The notes below the pieces were generated by a model. It had not been told where the DNA came from. It ran no database searches and saw only the letters and a program-made list of their open reading frames with translations. Made by a program: the position numbers and the translations under genes. A stretch of DNA of 64,000 nt. Source: Cynocephalus volans. Its lineage: Eukaryota; Chordata; Mammalia; Dermoptera; Cynocephalidae. The DNA is taken from positions 64,244,501 to 64,308,500 of the forward strand of contig NC_084460.1 in NCBI RefSeq assembly GCF_027409185.1. Direction: 5' to 3'. Position 1 is the stretch's first letter; each line of letters begins with the position of its first letter. Below are positions 47,488-60,116 of the stretch, in pieces.

Positions 47488-47915
47488 GTAGTCCCCAGTA
47501 ACTGCACTGCAATGAAGTTGATTGTCTGACCTCTGGGAGAAGGAGGGATAATAGCTAAATCCCCAAACAAGCCAGTTTTAGCCCCATGATAAGGAAGTCC
47601 CCTCTTGCGAGGAAAACAGAGTTGGTTTGGTCAGGCCCTCTCACCTCAGATCCGGCTGTGTATGACTCAGCACATCCTTTGTAAAAAAGTTATGTAAGAG
47701 TAGAGTTAGTGTGCATGTGCGCCCACATACCCCTGGGCTCATTGTGGCTATTGTGAACTTGAGTATGGAAGGCAGCAGCTCTGGACCACTGGTCGGTGGA
47801 GCTCACCTCTAAAGAATAAAGCACATCCACTTTGCCAGGGGCTACTTGGTTTTTCTTTTGCTTACCTGACTTAGGACCTGCACAGGATGGGGCAGAGTCT
47901 GTGATCCAGCCTGAC
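47488..47915 (+). mobile_element. Class I-like LTR, plus strand
   Basis: TGTAGTCCCC start and GCCTGACA end, with AATAAAGCAC at 47814. The GAGTTAGTGTGCATGTGCGC and GTGGAGCTCACCTCTAAAGA stretches recur in reverse at 48150-48600, which supports the call as an LTR family. Confidence 0.62.
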
Positions 47916-48149
47916 ACCTCTGTTTGAACCTTTACAAAGATAGTAACTTTGAATCAACCAACACATTTTTTGCTCTCTGTTTCTGCTTTCCTCAGCCCTT
48001 TTCTGACCATAAAGCCAGCCTCCTCCACTCAGCTCATTGGAGCAATCATTCTTGTTCAGAGAAGGAGGTGTTGCCTGATTATGGAGTTGCAAATAAAGCC
48101 AATTAGATCTTTACACTAAATTTACCATAATTTTGTCTTTTGACATTGT

Positions 48150-48600
48150 ATGGACAGTGTAGAGCTAGGGCCTGAAGCTCACAGACCCTTGAGCCCATTC
48201 ACAAACCCTTCATACACAGGTCTACAAGTTAGGTAACCAGACAAAACGGTCCTTAGAGCCTTGGTTGAAGAAGGAGTAGTCTTTATTCAGCACACTCAAC
48301 ATTATGAACCAAGCAGTCCACAGAGAAACTCAGAAACTCAACTCCTACTGGGAAAGTCCAAAGAAAAACTGAAACTGAGCAGCTGCCAGCAGAGTGAACA
48401 TGCTCTATTTTTAGATGGGAGCTCTACCAGCCAGCCTGCTTCACAAACTCAAGAACACACAATAGCAATAACTAGAAAGATGCATTGGTGCACATGCACA
48501 CTAACTCCACCCATACACAACTTGTTTACAAGAAACATCCAGGAAGCCTGACTAAATTATTCTATTTTCCCCACTGAGAGGCATTCGATATTTCTTTTAG
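48150..48600 (-). mobile_element. Class I-like LTR, minus strand
   Basis: Read in reverse: GGAGTTAGTGTGCATGTGCA, GTAGAGCTCCCATCTAAAAA and an AATAAAGACTACTCC polyadenylation region, collinear with the LTR at 47488-47915. The two lie head-to-tail inverted about 230 bases apart. Confidence 0.62.
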
Positions 48601-50132
48601 GAAGTGTGTGGCTAAATAGTAGTGGTAGCTTCATAGAATATCTAAGCAGATAACATCACAAATGCAACAATTACTAACTCCAAAGGGAAACAGGGTGTAT
48701 GTTAAAGGAAATGTAACCATTTTGCAATTATGTGGCTCAGCTAAGAGTAATATCTATGTGATCACGTAAAAGCGAACTCAAATACTGTGTAAACAAAATG
48801 TGTAACGTATTATATCAGAGGATGAGAGGAGGGGTGTGTGTGTGTGTGTGCATGCATGTGTGTGTGTGTGTGTAGTAAGAATGTTAAGTCTTCATCTTTC
48901 ATTGTAGCAAATCAATAGACGAAGTCTAAAAATAAACAACAAAAACAACATGAAATATAAGTATGGTGTTCAAGTACATGGAGTACAAAAGAGACAGTGA
49001 GAACAGTGAAAGGAAAAAATGGGAATAAGAAAACTATTTCTCATCATAAACCTGATGATACGGTTGGACTTTTAAAAGTTTTACATGTCTGAATGTAATA
49101 AAATTATAATTAAAATTTTAAAAATATTTAAAATTTCATGCTTTAAATAGCAGCTAGTATTTTTTGGTATATACATGTAAAACAGCAGAGCTGCTACACT
49201 TAACTGGAATTGGAGGCAGAGGCATCTTGTAGGATTATAATAATGAAATAGTTTTTGCAACTTTAGTTAAAAAACAATTACAATGAGTAGGGGACACATT
49301 TCTTTTTATTTTGCTGTAGTTTCCATTACAAGTGGGCAGCAATTTGGAATTGCTGAGAGAGATTGAGCCAAAAAATTTGGAACTGCATCAAGAAAAGTCT
49401 GCATGAAATCCCAAAATCCCCCCACTGGCTGGAGGCTGTGGAAGGCCCACTGTGGGAAAGGCAGAAAGTCAGAAACGGATGGACCTTTAGGCCCCTGTGC
49501 ACCCACCAAAGAATGATGTGATTCTGCCACAAAACCAGGCACCTCACTCCCAGACAAGGGAGACCATAGAATCTTTTAAAACAAGAACAAACTGCATGGA
49601 AACAAATACCATCTCATATTCTCTGTTCTCTTGATCAATATGTTGGCACTAACAGTGAAGTGGGAAGCTACGAAATGTTGTCACTGGAGCTGATCTTTGC
49701 AAGGATTACTTCCTGAAAGTCTAGCCTGAGATTTTCTGCTTAGGAGCCCATGGGCACCTCTGAAGGCTGCATTCCTGATTCATTCCTGCTCCCTCCTGGG
49801 CCCTAATCCCTCCTGCTCCTGGAAAGCCCCAGAGCTATGAAGTCCTTGGATCTAAATAAGAGCTGCTTCCACCAGCTCCAGGCCAGTTAGGAGGAAGGAT
49901 CTAAAAAGGACAATGAGATCAACAAATAAAGTGTGTGCCTTTAGTCTGGAGGGACCCACTGTGAGCCCCACCCCAAGGCTGCTGCCAATAACTGCTCTAA
50001 ACCTGGCAAACACACTGCCAGTCTCTATGCTTCCCCAGAGATGGAGGATATGGTGATGAGGGGAAGCCACAAGTAGTCTTCAGGCAAATTCACCTTTTTG
50101 TGGTCCTTTTCCCTATTTCAAGCAGGGCAGAT
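48601..50132. other. Unassigned DNA with (GT)n
   Basis: GT microsatellite at 48834-48874; otherwise nothing recognisable. Confidence 0.6.
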
Positions 50133-50612
50133 TGTTTCTCTCTAGAAGAGAAAAAATATCTTCTTCTACCCATACTAGGTTCATTGGCTGGGACCCCTGT
50201 AAGAAAGAGCAGATTAACAAGAGAGAAAGAAACTGAAGTTTATTAACATACCTACTTCACATATGCATGAGAGGTACCCAGGGGAAAATGGAAGTGGCCT
50301 AGAACTCCAGCTTCTATGGCATTTTCAGCAGAAACAAAGAAAGAAGAATGTGGGGCCAGTAATGGGGAGGTGACCAGAAAAGAAGGGTAAACCAGGGTCA
50401 GGTTTTACGCTGATAAGAGTCTCCAGTGATTTAATCATTTTTCTGTTTCTGGTATAGAGGGTTACAAATGGAGATTTTCTTTATACATGAAAATTTCTCT
50501 TGCAAATGAGTAACTTCTACTCTTTTCAGAGCTGTTTTTCGTGTCTGCTATTTCTCAAAATAATCCTTGGGCCAAAGGGGCATATTTTGGGGTGATGTCT
50601 TCTGCTCTCTTA
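50133..50612 (-). mobile_element. ERVL-type LTR, minus strand
   Basis: In reverse the phrases CATCACCCCAAAATATGCCC, ACTCTTATCAGCGTAAAACC, TTAATAAACTTCAGTTTC and CTCTCTTGTTAATCTGC follow the order of the ERVL-type LTRs at 45927 and 59575. Confidence 0.68.
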
Positions 50613-50919
50613 TAAGTCTTCCCACTCAAAAAGACTTGAGCTTTGATTACCTGCCTCTCTATCTTCCATTTCAAACACTTCTCACCTGTAAAATGTACTC
50701 ACTTTTAACACCATGTGATGAGAAATACTTTTTCTCTATTTCCATACATTTAGAAGTATATTGATACAATTGACTCTTACACTGAACCACTTTCATTAAT
50801 TAGAATGCTCAAGTGATGCTTTAAATTAAGAGCATAGTTTGATTCCTGCAGTTAGGAACTGGACTCATTTGTTCATTCACTCATTGCGATGTGGACCTTT
50901 CTGCCACATGAGTTCAACA

Positions 50920-51020
50920 AATGTCTATTGAGCATCTCTTGTACGCTGGATACCATGTTTGATGTTGGTGATACAGAAATGAATAAAATATGTTCCTTGC
51001 CTTCCAAGAGTTCAAAGGGA
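50920..51020 (+). mobile_element. L2-like fragment
   Basis: ATGTCTATTGAGCATCTCTT, GATACAGAAATGAATAAAAT and CTTGCCTTCCAAGAGTTC are L2 3' region phrases. Confidence 0.7.
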
Positions 51021-51299
51021 GCAGAGGTGGCAACACATTCATAACAAAGCGAGTGCATTTAGGAGCCATAGGTATTCTAGTGGAACTTGTCCAGGAGATT
51101 CTTTGGGCACAAAGCAAAAAGCTACCAATTCTACCTGGGGTTGAGGGTTGTCTAGAAAGAACTTATGGAGTAATAATCAGTGACCATAGGCTGCATCCCT
51201 CTCCCGAACCACTTGTCTCAGATGCTTAGTCTCCAGAGTGGCCAGAGAATAGAGCCTTGCTGGATTAACTGAATTCATGCCCACCTATCAAACAAGCAC

Positions 51300-51482
51300 T
51301 TGAGAGCTCACCCTCCTGGTATTGTTTAGTGCATCCAATTTCTGCTCAAACTCTGAGCCCCTTGAACAGGGATGCCTCTTGTTTTGTATTTATAAACCAA
51401 ATATGTTCTTGGCTCATTGTGGACCTTAGGAGTGTTTGCTGAATGAATGGGTGAATGTATGAGTGAATGAATGAATGAATGA
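51300..51482 (+). mobile_element. L2 3' end with GAAT repeat
   Basis: CCTTGAACAGGGATGCCTCT through GTGTTTGCTGAATGAATGGG matches the L2 3' terminus, which ends in its typical GAAT repeats (51455-51482). Confidence 0.75.
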
Positions 51483-52259
51483 AATTTTTTTAAAAAAAGA
51501 AGAACCAGGGAACATAAGCTACATGGGGTGGGAACCAGGACTGTTCCTGCAGCATTCAGTTGTATAAATCAGTGTGAATGACTTTTCTGACCGTGACAAA
51601 GAAAGAAGAGAAGGAGAGAAAATGGAAAGGGAGAAAAGAGGAGAGAAGACCAGGAGGTGAGGGAGGAGAGAAGGGATGGTACCAGGGCGGCAATGAGGTG
51701 GATGTAGTATTAGTATAAAATAGTCTTATGCAGCAGTTAATGCTTTTTGTGTTTCTATTTTGAGCGTTCATTTTCCATGAACAAAATGTGAATATTCTCT
51801 ACATTTAAAGTCACAGAGTTATGTTCTAACAGGTTGCAAGTTCCAAGCATAGAGGAACATTTTAATGAGATGAGTATTTATCCACTTCTTTTTGCAGACT
51901 CATCTTATCCAGTTTAGGACTCCACAGAACTGCACACGTCACAGGAGGAGAAGCATGTTTTAGGTAGTAACAACCTCATCCTTTTCCATTTTGAGGTTAC
52001 CCATCTAATTCCACCAGCATCAGTGAGACAACTTAGAACAAAGGATGCTAGAATGTCTTTTGAACTCAGATGAACACATTTTGAAACCCCATCATCCCTG
52101 ACTTCCAAAAGCTCTCTCTCCCCCACCCCATTGGTTAATACATCAATATTATGATGTAGGAAGACTCGTTGAAATATAGACACGACAGAAAGATGCTCAA
52201 ATTCATAAGGAGGTTTAAGAAAAGAGTGAAGACCCTTATAGACCACTGAGGTTGGATAA
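51483..52259. other. Unassigned intergenic DNA
   Basis: A purine-rich block at 51600-51670; no gene. Confidence 0.5.
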
Positions 52260-52430
52260 AAATGTTCTAAGTATTAATACTTTTTTAAAGTTGTGCTTTC
52301 ACAGTTCTCAAAGTACTTTCATAAACATCGTCTTCACATACTGATATGATGTGTATTGTTCCCACTTTGTGGATTACTAAAGGACTTATTCAAGATCACC
52401 TAGAAAACAGTAGTTAAGGTGGGTCCTCAA
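52260..52430 (+). mobile_element. MIR SINE
   Basis: The CTTCACATACTGATATGATG, GTGGATTACTAAAGGACTTA and CAAGATCACCTAGAAAACAG order matches the MIR core and 3' part. Confidence 0.7.
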
Positions 52431-53496
52431 ACCAAGCTTCCTTCTACCAAGTTCAGACTCTTCCCTGAACACCAAGTTGCCCCATAACAGATGACTGCCT
52501 GTAACCAAACTGGAACCGCAACACTAAGACAAGAACACAGTGGGGCACAGTGTGTGTTCAGGGCTTCCTGGAGGCCCAGAGAGGACAGGAAGGACGAGCG
52601 ATTGGAAAGAGCAGAGGAGTGGGGTAGGGAGCTGCTCTCAGCCATGTGTTCTGGATTCCAATCCCACTAGTTTAATCCCCTATAACAAGAAACTGCTGTT
52701 AGAGCAGTTGTCACATTTTGCCCTAAGTCCAGACTCTCACAGAGTTTTTTATGTTCCTGAAATTACTGTGTCATCTGGATGGGGTGGCTTTTCCACAGCG
52801 ACGTCAATGCTGTCTGGCTCCCAGAACTCTTCCCAAGGTAACCCATAGCTACAGCAGAGGCCAGTCCCCTCCTGCCTCCCCCAGGAGTAATGCTTCTTAT
52901 AGATTAAGCATTGGGAGTGGGTGAGAAGTGCCTTTTCCACAGTTCTGCTTGGTGCTTGGCCAGGAGCAGGGAGTTAAGCAAGAGTGACAGCATTCCAGGG
53001 TCATTCCCGTTGTACATGCACAGCTCTTGCTGTCCTTGAGGACAATTTTGTGCGATCTTTGCTCATTCCATTTTTAAAGCAGTAACTGTAAATGTTTGCT
53101 AAGGGAAATTTCCACACATAGAGACAAACCCATGATTAATGTTTCAGAGAAAGGTATGTGGTCATCTACTCCTTGGAGGAGCTTTGAGGGAAGGAGAGAG
53201 GGAGAGGGAGACAGAGACCAGAGATACAGAGAGGGAGACAGAGCCAGAGAACAACACAGGGAGGTCAGGAAGGGGTAGGGGACGATGATGGTACCTGGAG
53301 GAGAGGAAGCTCTTGAGCAGAGGAGGAGAGGAGAGAGGGATGGAGCCCAAGGAAGGAAGAGTTTTGATTGGAGCCCCTCAACAAATCAATCCATCAAATC
53401 AATGTGGTTAAATAAGCAGTGACATTAGTTTGCTGTGACTGTGCAGCAAACAACAGTAAATGAAACCATGTTTTCACTTTCACCCCTTCTGTCCTC
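52431..53496. other. Unassigned intergenic DNA
   Basis: A purine-rich GAGA block at 53188-53350; no gene. Confidence 0.5.
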
Positions 53497-53679
53497 TCTG
53501 TCTCTCTGCATGTCTCTGGATGTCTCTGTCTATCTTTCTGTCTCTGTTTTTTTTTCAGGGGGGTGACTAGCTGGTATGTGGATCCAAACCCTTGACCCTT
53601 GACCTTGGTGTTACACCACTATGATCCAACCCACTGAGCCAGCCGGCCAGCCTTGTCTCTGTCTCTATGTCTGTCTCCC

Positions 53680-53712
<33 letters not shown>

Positions 53713-53725
53713 TCCTCTTTCCCCA
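53497..53725. repeat. TCTCTG microsatellite split by a SINE
   Basis: TCTCTG/TGTCTC repeats lie at 53497-53546 and 53653-53720, with a minus-strand SINE between them. Confidence 0.85.
53547..53652 (-). mobile_element. tRNA-Ile-derived monomeric SINE, minus strand
   Basis: In reverse: CTGGCCGGCTGGCTCAGTGG, GTGGTGTAACACCAAGGTCA, GGGTTTGGATCCACATACCA, then a tail (T run 53547-53555). It has a small internal duplication of the GGTCAAGGGTCAAGGG type. It is older than the copies at 15729 and 38720. Confidence 0.8.
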
Positions 53726-54719
53726 CCCCCTTCAGGGCTGCATGATGAGGTGCACAGACCAGGAGTCTCTAACCAGAAGCATCCACCAGACTAGCTTGGA
53801 CAGCTGTTTCACCGAACCCGGGATAGAAGGAGGGTTGGGAGGAGCCACCCCAGACCTCTGAGATTTGAATCTTTGGAGACCAGACCCAGCCAGGGGGATT
53901 TTGAACCCTGGCTCAGACCTCAGTGGGGGACAGGGGAGCCCTGAGACTTGAGGGAGGGAGACTGTCACCTGACGATGACCCTGGACAGGCATCTCTGAGA
54001 CCGGATGGGGCACATTGCAGACACCACTTTAAATGCGCTCTTGGAAAATACAGACACTAAAGCAGTGGCTTCAAATTCTTCTGAGCATGAAGCACACCAA
54101 GAAAACTATTTTACGTCAGGATCCTGTATGGCTAAAACTAACAATCCTGAAACAACACTATGTCTGTACCTCAAGATCATCTGTTCTACTCTATTCATTT
54201 AAGAAATGCCATCAAGACACACTGAATGGATTGCACAGCCCACTAATGCTCCACACCCACAGTTTGGAAACAGTGCCTGAAGGGCTGAGGCGGTCTTGCT
54301 GGGTGGGCTTCCCTCTCAGTGTTAGCAGGGTCTTCAACCAAAAACAGAGCGAAGGCAGAAGAGAGTTCACGTTGTTAGATGAACTTCCAGACTTTGCATA
54401 AGTTGAACATTAGCATAGTGACAGGAGTCTTCTCTCTGAAAGGGGCAGTGGACACCACTGGTTGCATCTTGATCGCTGCCTCTGAGCATGGCTGGAGAGA
54501 TGCCAGCTGTGACTCAGACCCCGACTGCAGTGCTTCCCACGCTTTACTCAGCCTCTCTCGGTCTCAGGAGCATCCACCAAACACAAAGCAAGGGCACCTG
54601 CCAGTGTGGCCTGTGGGTTCACGTCTGGGCTGCGTCACCTTCCAATACCACTGGGGAGAAAGAAAGTGGCTGTGAGGCGATGGATTTTCTGCCTCACAAG
54701 TCCACTTGTTAAATAATAA
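53726..54719. other. Unassigned intergenic DNA
   Basis: No gene or recognised repeat. Confidence 0.5.
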
Positions 54720-54890
54720 TCCTAACAACTCATCATGACACCCGGCTTGTTCTAATCATTTTTTCATGTGTTAATTCATTCATTCCTCACAATGATCCAT
54801 GAGAAATGGACTATTCTTATCCCTCTGTGACAGTAGCCATGGCCACACTGCTAAACGGAGCCAGGATTTGCAAGTGGAGTCTCCTCCCAC
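54720..54890 (+). mobile_element. MIR SINE
   Basis: CATTCATTCCTCACAATGAT, GAAATGGACTATTCTTATCC and CTGCTAAACGGAGCCAGGAT correspond to the MIR core and 3' half. Confidence 0.7.
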
Positions 54891-56119
54891 CCATGACACA
54901 GCCTGGCGCCCCTGAACTTCCTGGGGGTGCGAAGCCTCCACTGTCACACCAGCTGCCCGGATCTCCTGTCCCTAACCCCCACCTAGCATCCCCGATGAAC
55001 CAAGAAACACCAAAACCACACACTTACCCTCTGGATTTGGCTGGATGGAAGGTACATGTTCCTGAATGTTGCTCTGTGGGGTCCCTGGAGAACAAACTGC
55101 TGGGGATACTCCAGAAGAGGAGTCCTGGACTGTGGCAGGCACTCCAATGTACAGGGGCCCTCTGACCCTGCACTCTGTGTGTCACCCGCACCTCCCAGAG
55201 AAAGGAGAGAATCACACAGGTGGAGGAAGGAGATGACCAGTGTGCCTGTTGTCCCTTTGAGTTCCTTGCACAGCACTTCTGGGAGCTGAATGGGAGTCAG
55301 TCCGAGGAATGGGCCTCATTCAGTGTTGGACTCTGAGCAGGCATACAGACAGACACAGCCCCTGCCCTCAGGAGTCTGATTAGCTGTCTAAAATGTCCCT
55401 TGTATACAGCCAGCTAAATTTTCTTACAAAGACCCGGGTCAGGGAGTCAAAGAAAGTCAGGGCTGCAAACAGCAGGACCACCCAGCATCCGTGCCGACTC
55501 CACACGCCACTCAACATGCCCTCCAGGCCCTGCCAGGACCTGGACCACAGAGCTCAGCCTCTCACTGTACATGACCTTGTTTGGAGTTCTCGTGTTTTGA
55601 GAAAAAAACAGCCCCACCCTCAACTGCTCACTCATTGATCCTGGCTCTGCCCTTTCAGGCTGCCTCTGTCTAATCCCTCTTGTGTATGACAGCCCTTCAC
55701 ACATGTGGAGACAACTATGGCCCTACTAAGATGGATTTGCCATCTACCAATTCTAAGCTGGGATGCACAGTGTTTTAACAATGCTGCGATTCATTACAAT
55801 TCACTACAACATTTTTATTCTACTCCAAAAATGACGCCGTGGAAAATATACATTGTAGTTCCTTCTGATTTCTTCTGTAGAAATGGGAATTGGACTTCCT
55901 TATTTACATGAATTGTAGGCACTAGAAAGCAAAAAGTGGTGTTTTGTTTTGTTTTGTTTTTTTAGTTGGTACATGACAATGATGACTCCTGAAAGTCCTG
56001 TGATATCTTCAGATTAAATAAACGTATTTAATGTACTTTTAGATGAAATATATGTAATATTTTTATTAGATCCAATTTCCTTTGAAATTAGATGAGAGGT
56101 TACATAAATAGGCATTTAG
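54891..56119. other. Unassigned intergenic DNA
   Basis: Contains a TTTTG microsatellite at 55942-55960; nothing else recognisable. Confidence 0.5.
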
Positions 56120-58566
56120 TAATTCATCTTTCCAATTAAACCTTTTATTTTGAGATCATTACAGATTCACATGCAGTTTTATCAAATAAACAGAGAGATC
56201 CTGCGTACCCATTATCTAGTGTCCCCCAAAGGTGACACCTTGCAAAACTGTATTACATCATCTCAACCTGGATGTTGACACTGATACAGCCAAGTGCAGA
56301 ACAGCCACCACACAAAGAGACTTCAAGTATCTTTTATAGCCACAACCTCCTTGACTGTGACAACCGCTAAGCTGCCCTGCACTTCTGTAGTTTTGTCATT
56401 TCAAGAATGTCATGTAAATGGAATCATGCATCTGTAGCTTTTTTTGATTAAATTTTTTTCCACTCAGCACCATTCTCTGGAGATCTGTCCAGGTTGTGGT
56501 GTGTGTCACATTCATTCCCTTTCATTGCGAAGTAGAATTCTATGGTACGGATGTAAAACAGTTTTGTTTGTTCTCCCATTGAAGGGCATCTGGCTTGTTC
56601 CCAGTTTGGGGCTCTTATGAATAAAGCTGCTATTAACATTTGTGTACAGGTTTCTGTGTGGACACAAGCTTTCATTTACCTGGGATAAATGTCTGGGGGT
56701 GCAATTGTTGGGCTGTGGGGTGGTTGCATGTTTACTTTTTAAAGGACTGCCCCAGTGTTTTCCAGAGCGGCTGCAGCACTCCACGTCCCCAGCAGCGATG
56801 TGTGAGCGAGCCAGCTTCTCCCCAGCTCACCAGCATTTGGTGGTGTCACTTTTTCATCAGCCATTCTGATAGGAGTACAGTGATATCTCATTGTGGTTTT
56901 AATTTGCATTTCCCTGATGACTAATGATGCTGAAAATCCTTTCCTGTGCTTATTTTCCATCTGCATATCCTCTTTGATGAAATGCCTCTTTAGATCTTTT
57001 GCTCATTTTCTAATTGGATTGTTGACTTTAAAATTTTTTTTTTCCTGTTGAATTTTGAGCATTCTCTATATTTTCAAGATACCAGGCTTTTGTTGGGGAA
57101 TGGGGTTTGCCAGAACTTCCTCCCACTCTGGAGTTTGTCTTTTCATCTTCTTGGCAGGGTCTTCCACAGAGCAACATTTAAAATTCTAATGAAGTCCAAT
57201 TTGTAACTTTTCTCCTTTGTGCTTTTGGGGTCTAGTGTAAGAACTCTTTGCCTAATCCTAGATCCTGAAGATTTTTCTCCCATATTTTTTCATAGTTTTA
57301 TGTTTTACATTTAAGTCCATGATCCATTGTGAGTTAATTTTTGTATGACGTATGATACTTAGGTTGAGGTTCATATTTTGCCTAAGGATGTCCAGTTGTT
57401 CCAGCACCATTTGTTGAAAAGATTACCCTTCCTCTGTTGAATTGCATTTAAATCTTTTAAAAATCAGTTGGGCATATTTATATGTGTTTACTTCTAGGTT
57501 CTCTATTCTAATCCACTGTTCAATGGATCCATCCCTCCACAAATACCACTTTCTCTAGCTTACTGTTAGCTATAGAATAAGTACTGAAATTGGGTAGAAT
57601 ACTTCCTCCCACTTTATTCTTTTTACTTTAGCTATCCTAGTTCCTTTGCCTTGCCATATAAATTCTGTAATAATTTTGTCTATATCTCCAAAAAGGTGCT
57701 AGGATTTTGATAAGAATTTTGTTAAACTTGTATATTAACTTGGGGAGAACTGACATCTTTACTATTTTGTGTCTTTCAGTGAATCAAAAAGGCATGTCTC
57801 TATTTATTTAAATATTTGATTTATTCCATTGGTGTTGGCTAGTTTTCAGCACACAAGACCTATAGATAATTGTTACATTTACACGTATTTCTTTTTTTCA
57901 GTGATTGTAAATGGTATTGTATTTTAATTTTGGTGTCTGTGTGTTCATTCCTAGTATATGGGAGTGCAGTTGATTTTTGTGTATTTATTTTGGAATGAAC
58001 CTTTCTTGGTCATTGGTGTATAATCGTTTTTATATATTGCTGACTTCTGTTTGCTAATACTCTCAAGAATTTTTGCATCTATATTCATGAGAAATATCAG
58101 TATGTAGTTTTCTTTTTGTGTACTGTCTTTGCCTGATTTTTGTATCAGGGTAATACTAGCTTCATAAAATCAATTAGTGGCTATTACCTCTTCTTCTAAC
58201 TTTTGGAAAAGATTGTATAGAATTGGTGTTCATTCTTCTATAAATATTTAGTAGAATTCTCCAGTGAAACCATTTGAGCCTGGAGATTTCTTTGGGGGAA
58301 GTTTTTAAATTATTAATTCAATTTTCTTAGTAGATAGAGAGTTCTTTGAATTATTTATTTCATATCGGGTTAGTTGTGGTAGTTTGTGCCTTTTGAAGAA
58401 TTGGTCCATTTCATCTAAGCTGTCAAATGTATGTGTATGAGGTTGTTCACAGTATTCTCTTATTACCCTTTTGACATCTGCAGGGTCTGTAGTGATATCT
58501 CCGGTCTCATTCCTGATAACAAAGTGTGTCTTCTCTCTTTGCTTTTTTTGTTAGTCTGGATAGAGC
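56120..58566 (-). mobile_element. Old L1 (L1M) 3' UTR and ORF2, minus strand
   Basis: A long minus-strand L1: 3' UTR (56120-56450), Cys-rich region and ORF2 end (56450-57000), reverse-transcriptase region to 58566 (for example CACCATTTGTTGAAAAGATT and AACCATTTGAGCCTGGAGAT in antisense). Many stops; dead. Confidence 0.9.
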
Positions 58567-58970
58567 TTAGAATTGGCACATCTGCAAGTGGGGGAGTCTA
58601 TGCTCCCCCTCAGCCTTTGCTGATACGAGCAGGGTTGTTGGTACAAGTGGGGTTGTGGCTGTAGCTTTTCCTGTGGTGTTTGGCTCGAGTAGGGCAGTTA
58701 TTGTCTGAAAGTTTTCTCTCTTTCTAGGCTTTCCCCCTGGTCCTCTGGCTGGAGGGAGCAGGCTTCTGCTGAAAACCCAGGACCCCAAATGAAAGCCCAC
58801 CACCCTGCCACTTCTCAGCTTGGCCCCAGTCAGTCTGCTTTTTTCTCTCCATCTTTCAGTCTTCTCTGGTTTCCTTTCTATATACTACACAGGGTTTGTA
58901 GTTGGACTTACTGTAAGGAATAGAGAAAAGTATATCTACTTCATCTTCCTTTAAGCAGAAATCCTAGTAA
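58567..58970 (-). mobile_element. L1 5' UTR-like segment, minus strand
   Basis: GC-richer sequence ending in CTTACTGTAAGGAATAGAGAA, AAGTATATCTACTTCATCTT resembles an antisense L1 5' end. It abuts mid-ORF2 at 58566, so ORF1 and the ORF2 start are missing between them. Confidence 0.5.
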
Positions 58971-59430
58971 TTCATTTTCGAGGAAAGAAATCGAGCTGTT
59001 CCCCCTTCAGTCAAGGATCCTTCACAAACAAGAATATGTCATAAATGACAGTTATCTTCCAGGAACTGTAAATACTTTATTTTTGCTTTTTGTGTATTAT
59101 AATCTTTATCCTGGATTGAGTTCTTCTTGGGCAGCACCTCTACAAATGTTTCTATGTTTTCTTCTACATTCTGTAAGGTTTCAGTTCAAACTCATGCAAT
59201 GAAGAGCTCTTTGCACTGCACGTTTTGATTTGTAAATAACAACAGTGCCTTACATTTGTGCAGATGTGATCATGGTTGGCCACACCAGCTCCAAGGCCTT
59301 ATCTAAACCATCTCCGAACTCTCTTCTGTGTCCAGTGCATGATTCAACTCATAACAGATTTTCCACAGGTGTTCATAGAATTGAACTTATAAGTGCTGCT
59401 TCCATGCTTCTGACGTTTGGTTAGAGCGTC
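58971..59430. other. Unassigned intergenic DNA
   Basis: Possible MIR scrap near 59240; nothing firm. Confidence 0.45.
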
Positions 59431-59550
59431 TGCACACCTGAGTAAGGTTAGCAAGATGCATTATTGCTATTTCCTCTTTACAGAAGAAAAGATGGCTGAT
59501 GAGAGAGCTATTTGTCTAATGTCAGAACCCCAAGTCTAGTGGTTGGGTTA
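59431..59550 (+). mobile_element. MIR-like fragment
   Basis: CATTATTGCTATTTCCTCTT and CAGAAGAAAAGATGGCTGAT follow the MIR core pattern weakly. Confidence 0.45.
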
Positions 59551-59574
59551 GTACAAACCCCATCTGCTTTCACT

Positions 59575-60116
59575 TGAAGGGGTTCAGAACACATCACCCC
59601 AAAATATGCCACTTTGTCATATTCATGATTTTGAACTAAAAGAAATTGAAAACCAGTCAATGCAGGAACAGCTCTTTATCTCCCCCTCAACTGCCTAAAG
59701 TATAAATTTCCTTTTTTGTAAAGAAAATTTATGTTTATAAAGGAAATTTTCATTATTAAAGTTATCTCTATCAGAAAGAGGGCTGCTCCAGACAACTTTA
59801 GTCACCCAAGAGACTTTTATCTGCATAACAAGGTGCGCTCCTCCCTACACCCTCCCAAAGTTCGTCCCTGTCATCCCCAGAAATCTTAAGTCCCCATTCC
59901 TCTCTGTAGCTCAGGATTCTGCAGAAGCGTCATTCATCTGGCTCATCTTTGAGTCTCGTATTTTTGTGGGACTCCTGTGTGTGCGTACATCATTAAAACT
60001 GTTGCGTACATAATTAAAATTGTTTCTCTCCTGTTAATCTATCTTACATCAATTTAATTCGTAGACCAGCCAAAGAACCTGGGACAGTAGAAGGAAGCAA
60101 ATTTTCCTTCCCTACA
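59575..60116 (+). mobile_element. ERVL-type LTR
   Basis: CATCACCCCAAAATATGCCA, TTATGTTTATAAAGGAAATT, CAGAAAGAGGGCTGCTCCAG, ATCTGCATAACAAGGTGCG, CTCCTGTTAATCTATC and CCTACA end. It is the best preserved of the four related copies. A small tandem duplication of GTTGCGTACAT-type sequence lies at about 59985-60020. Confidence 0.85.
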
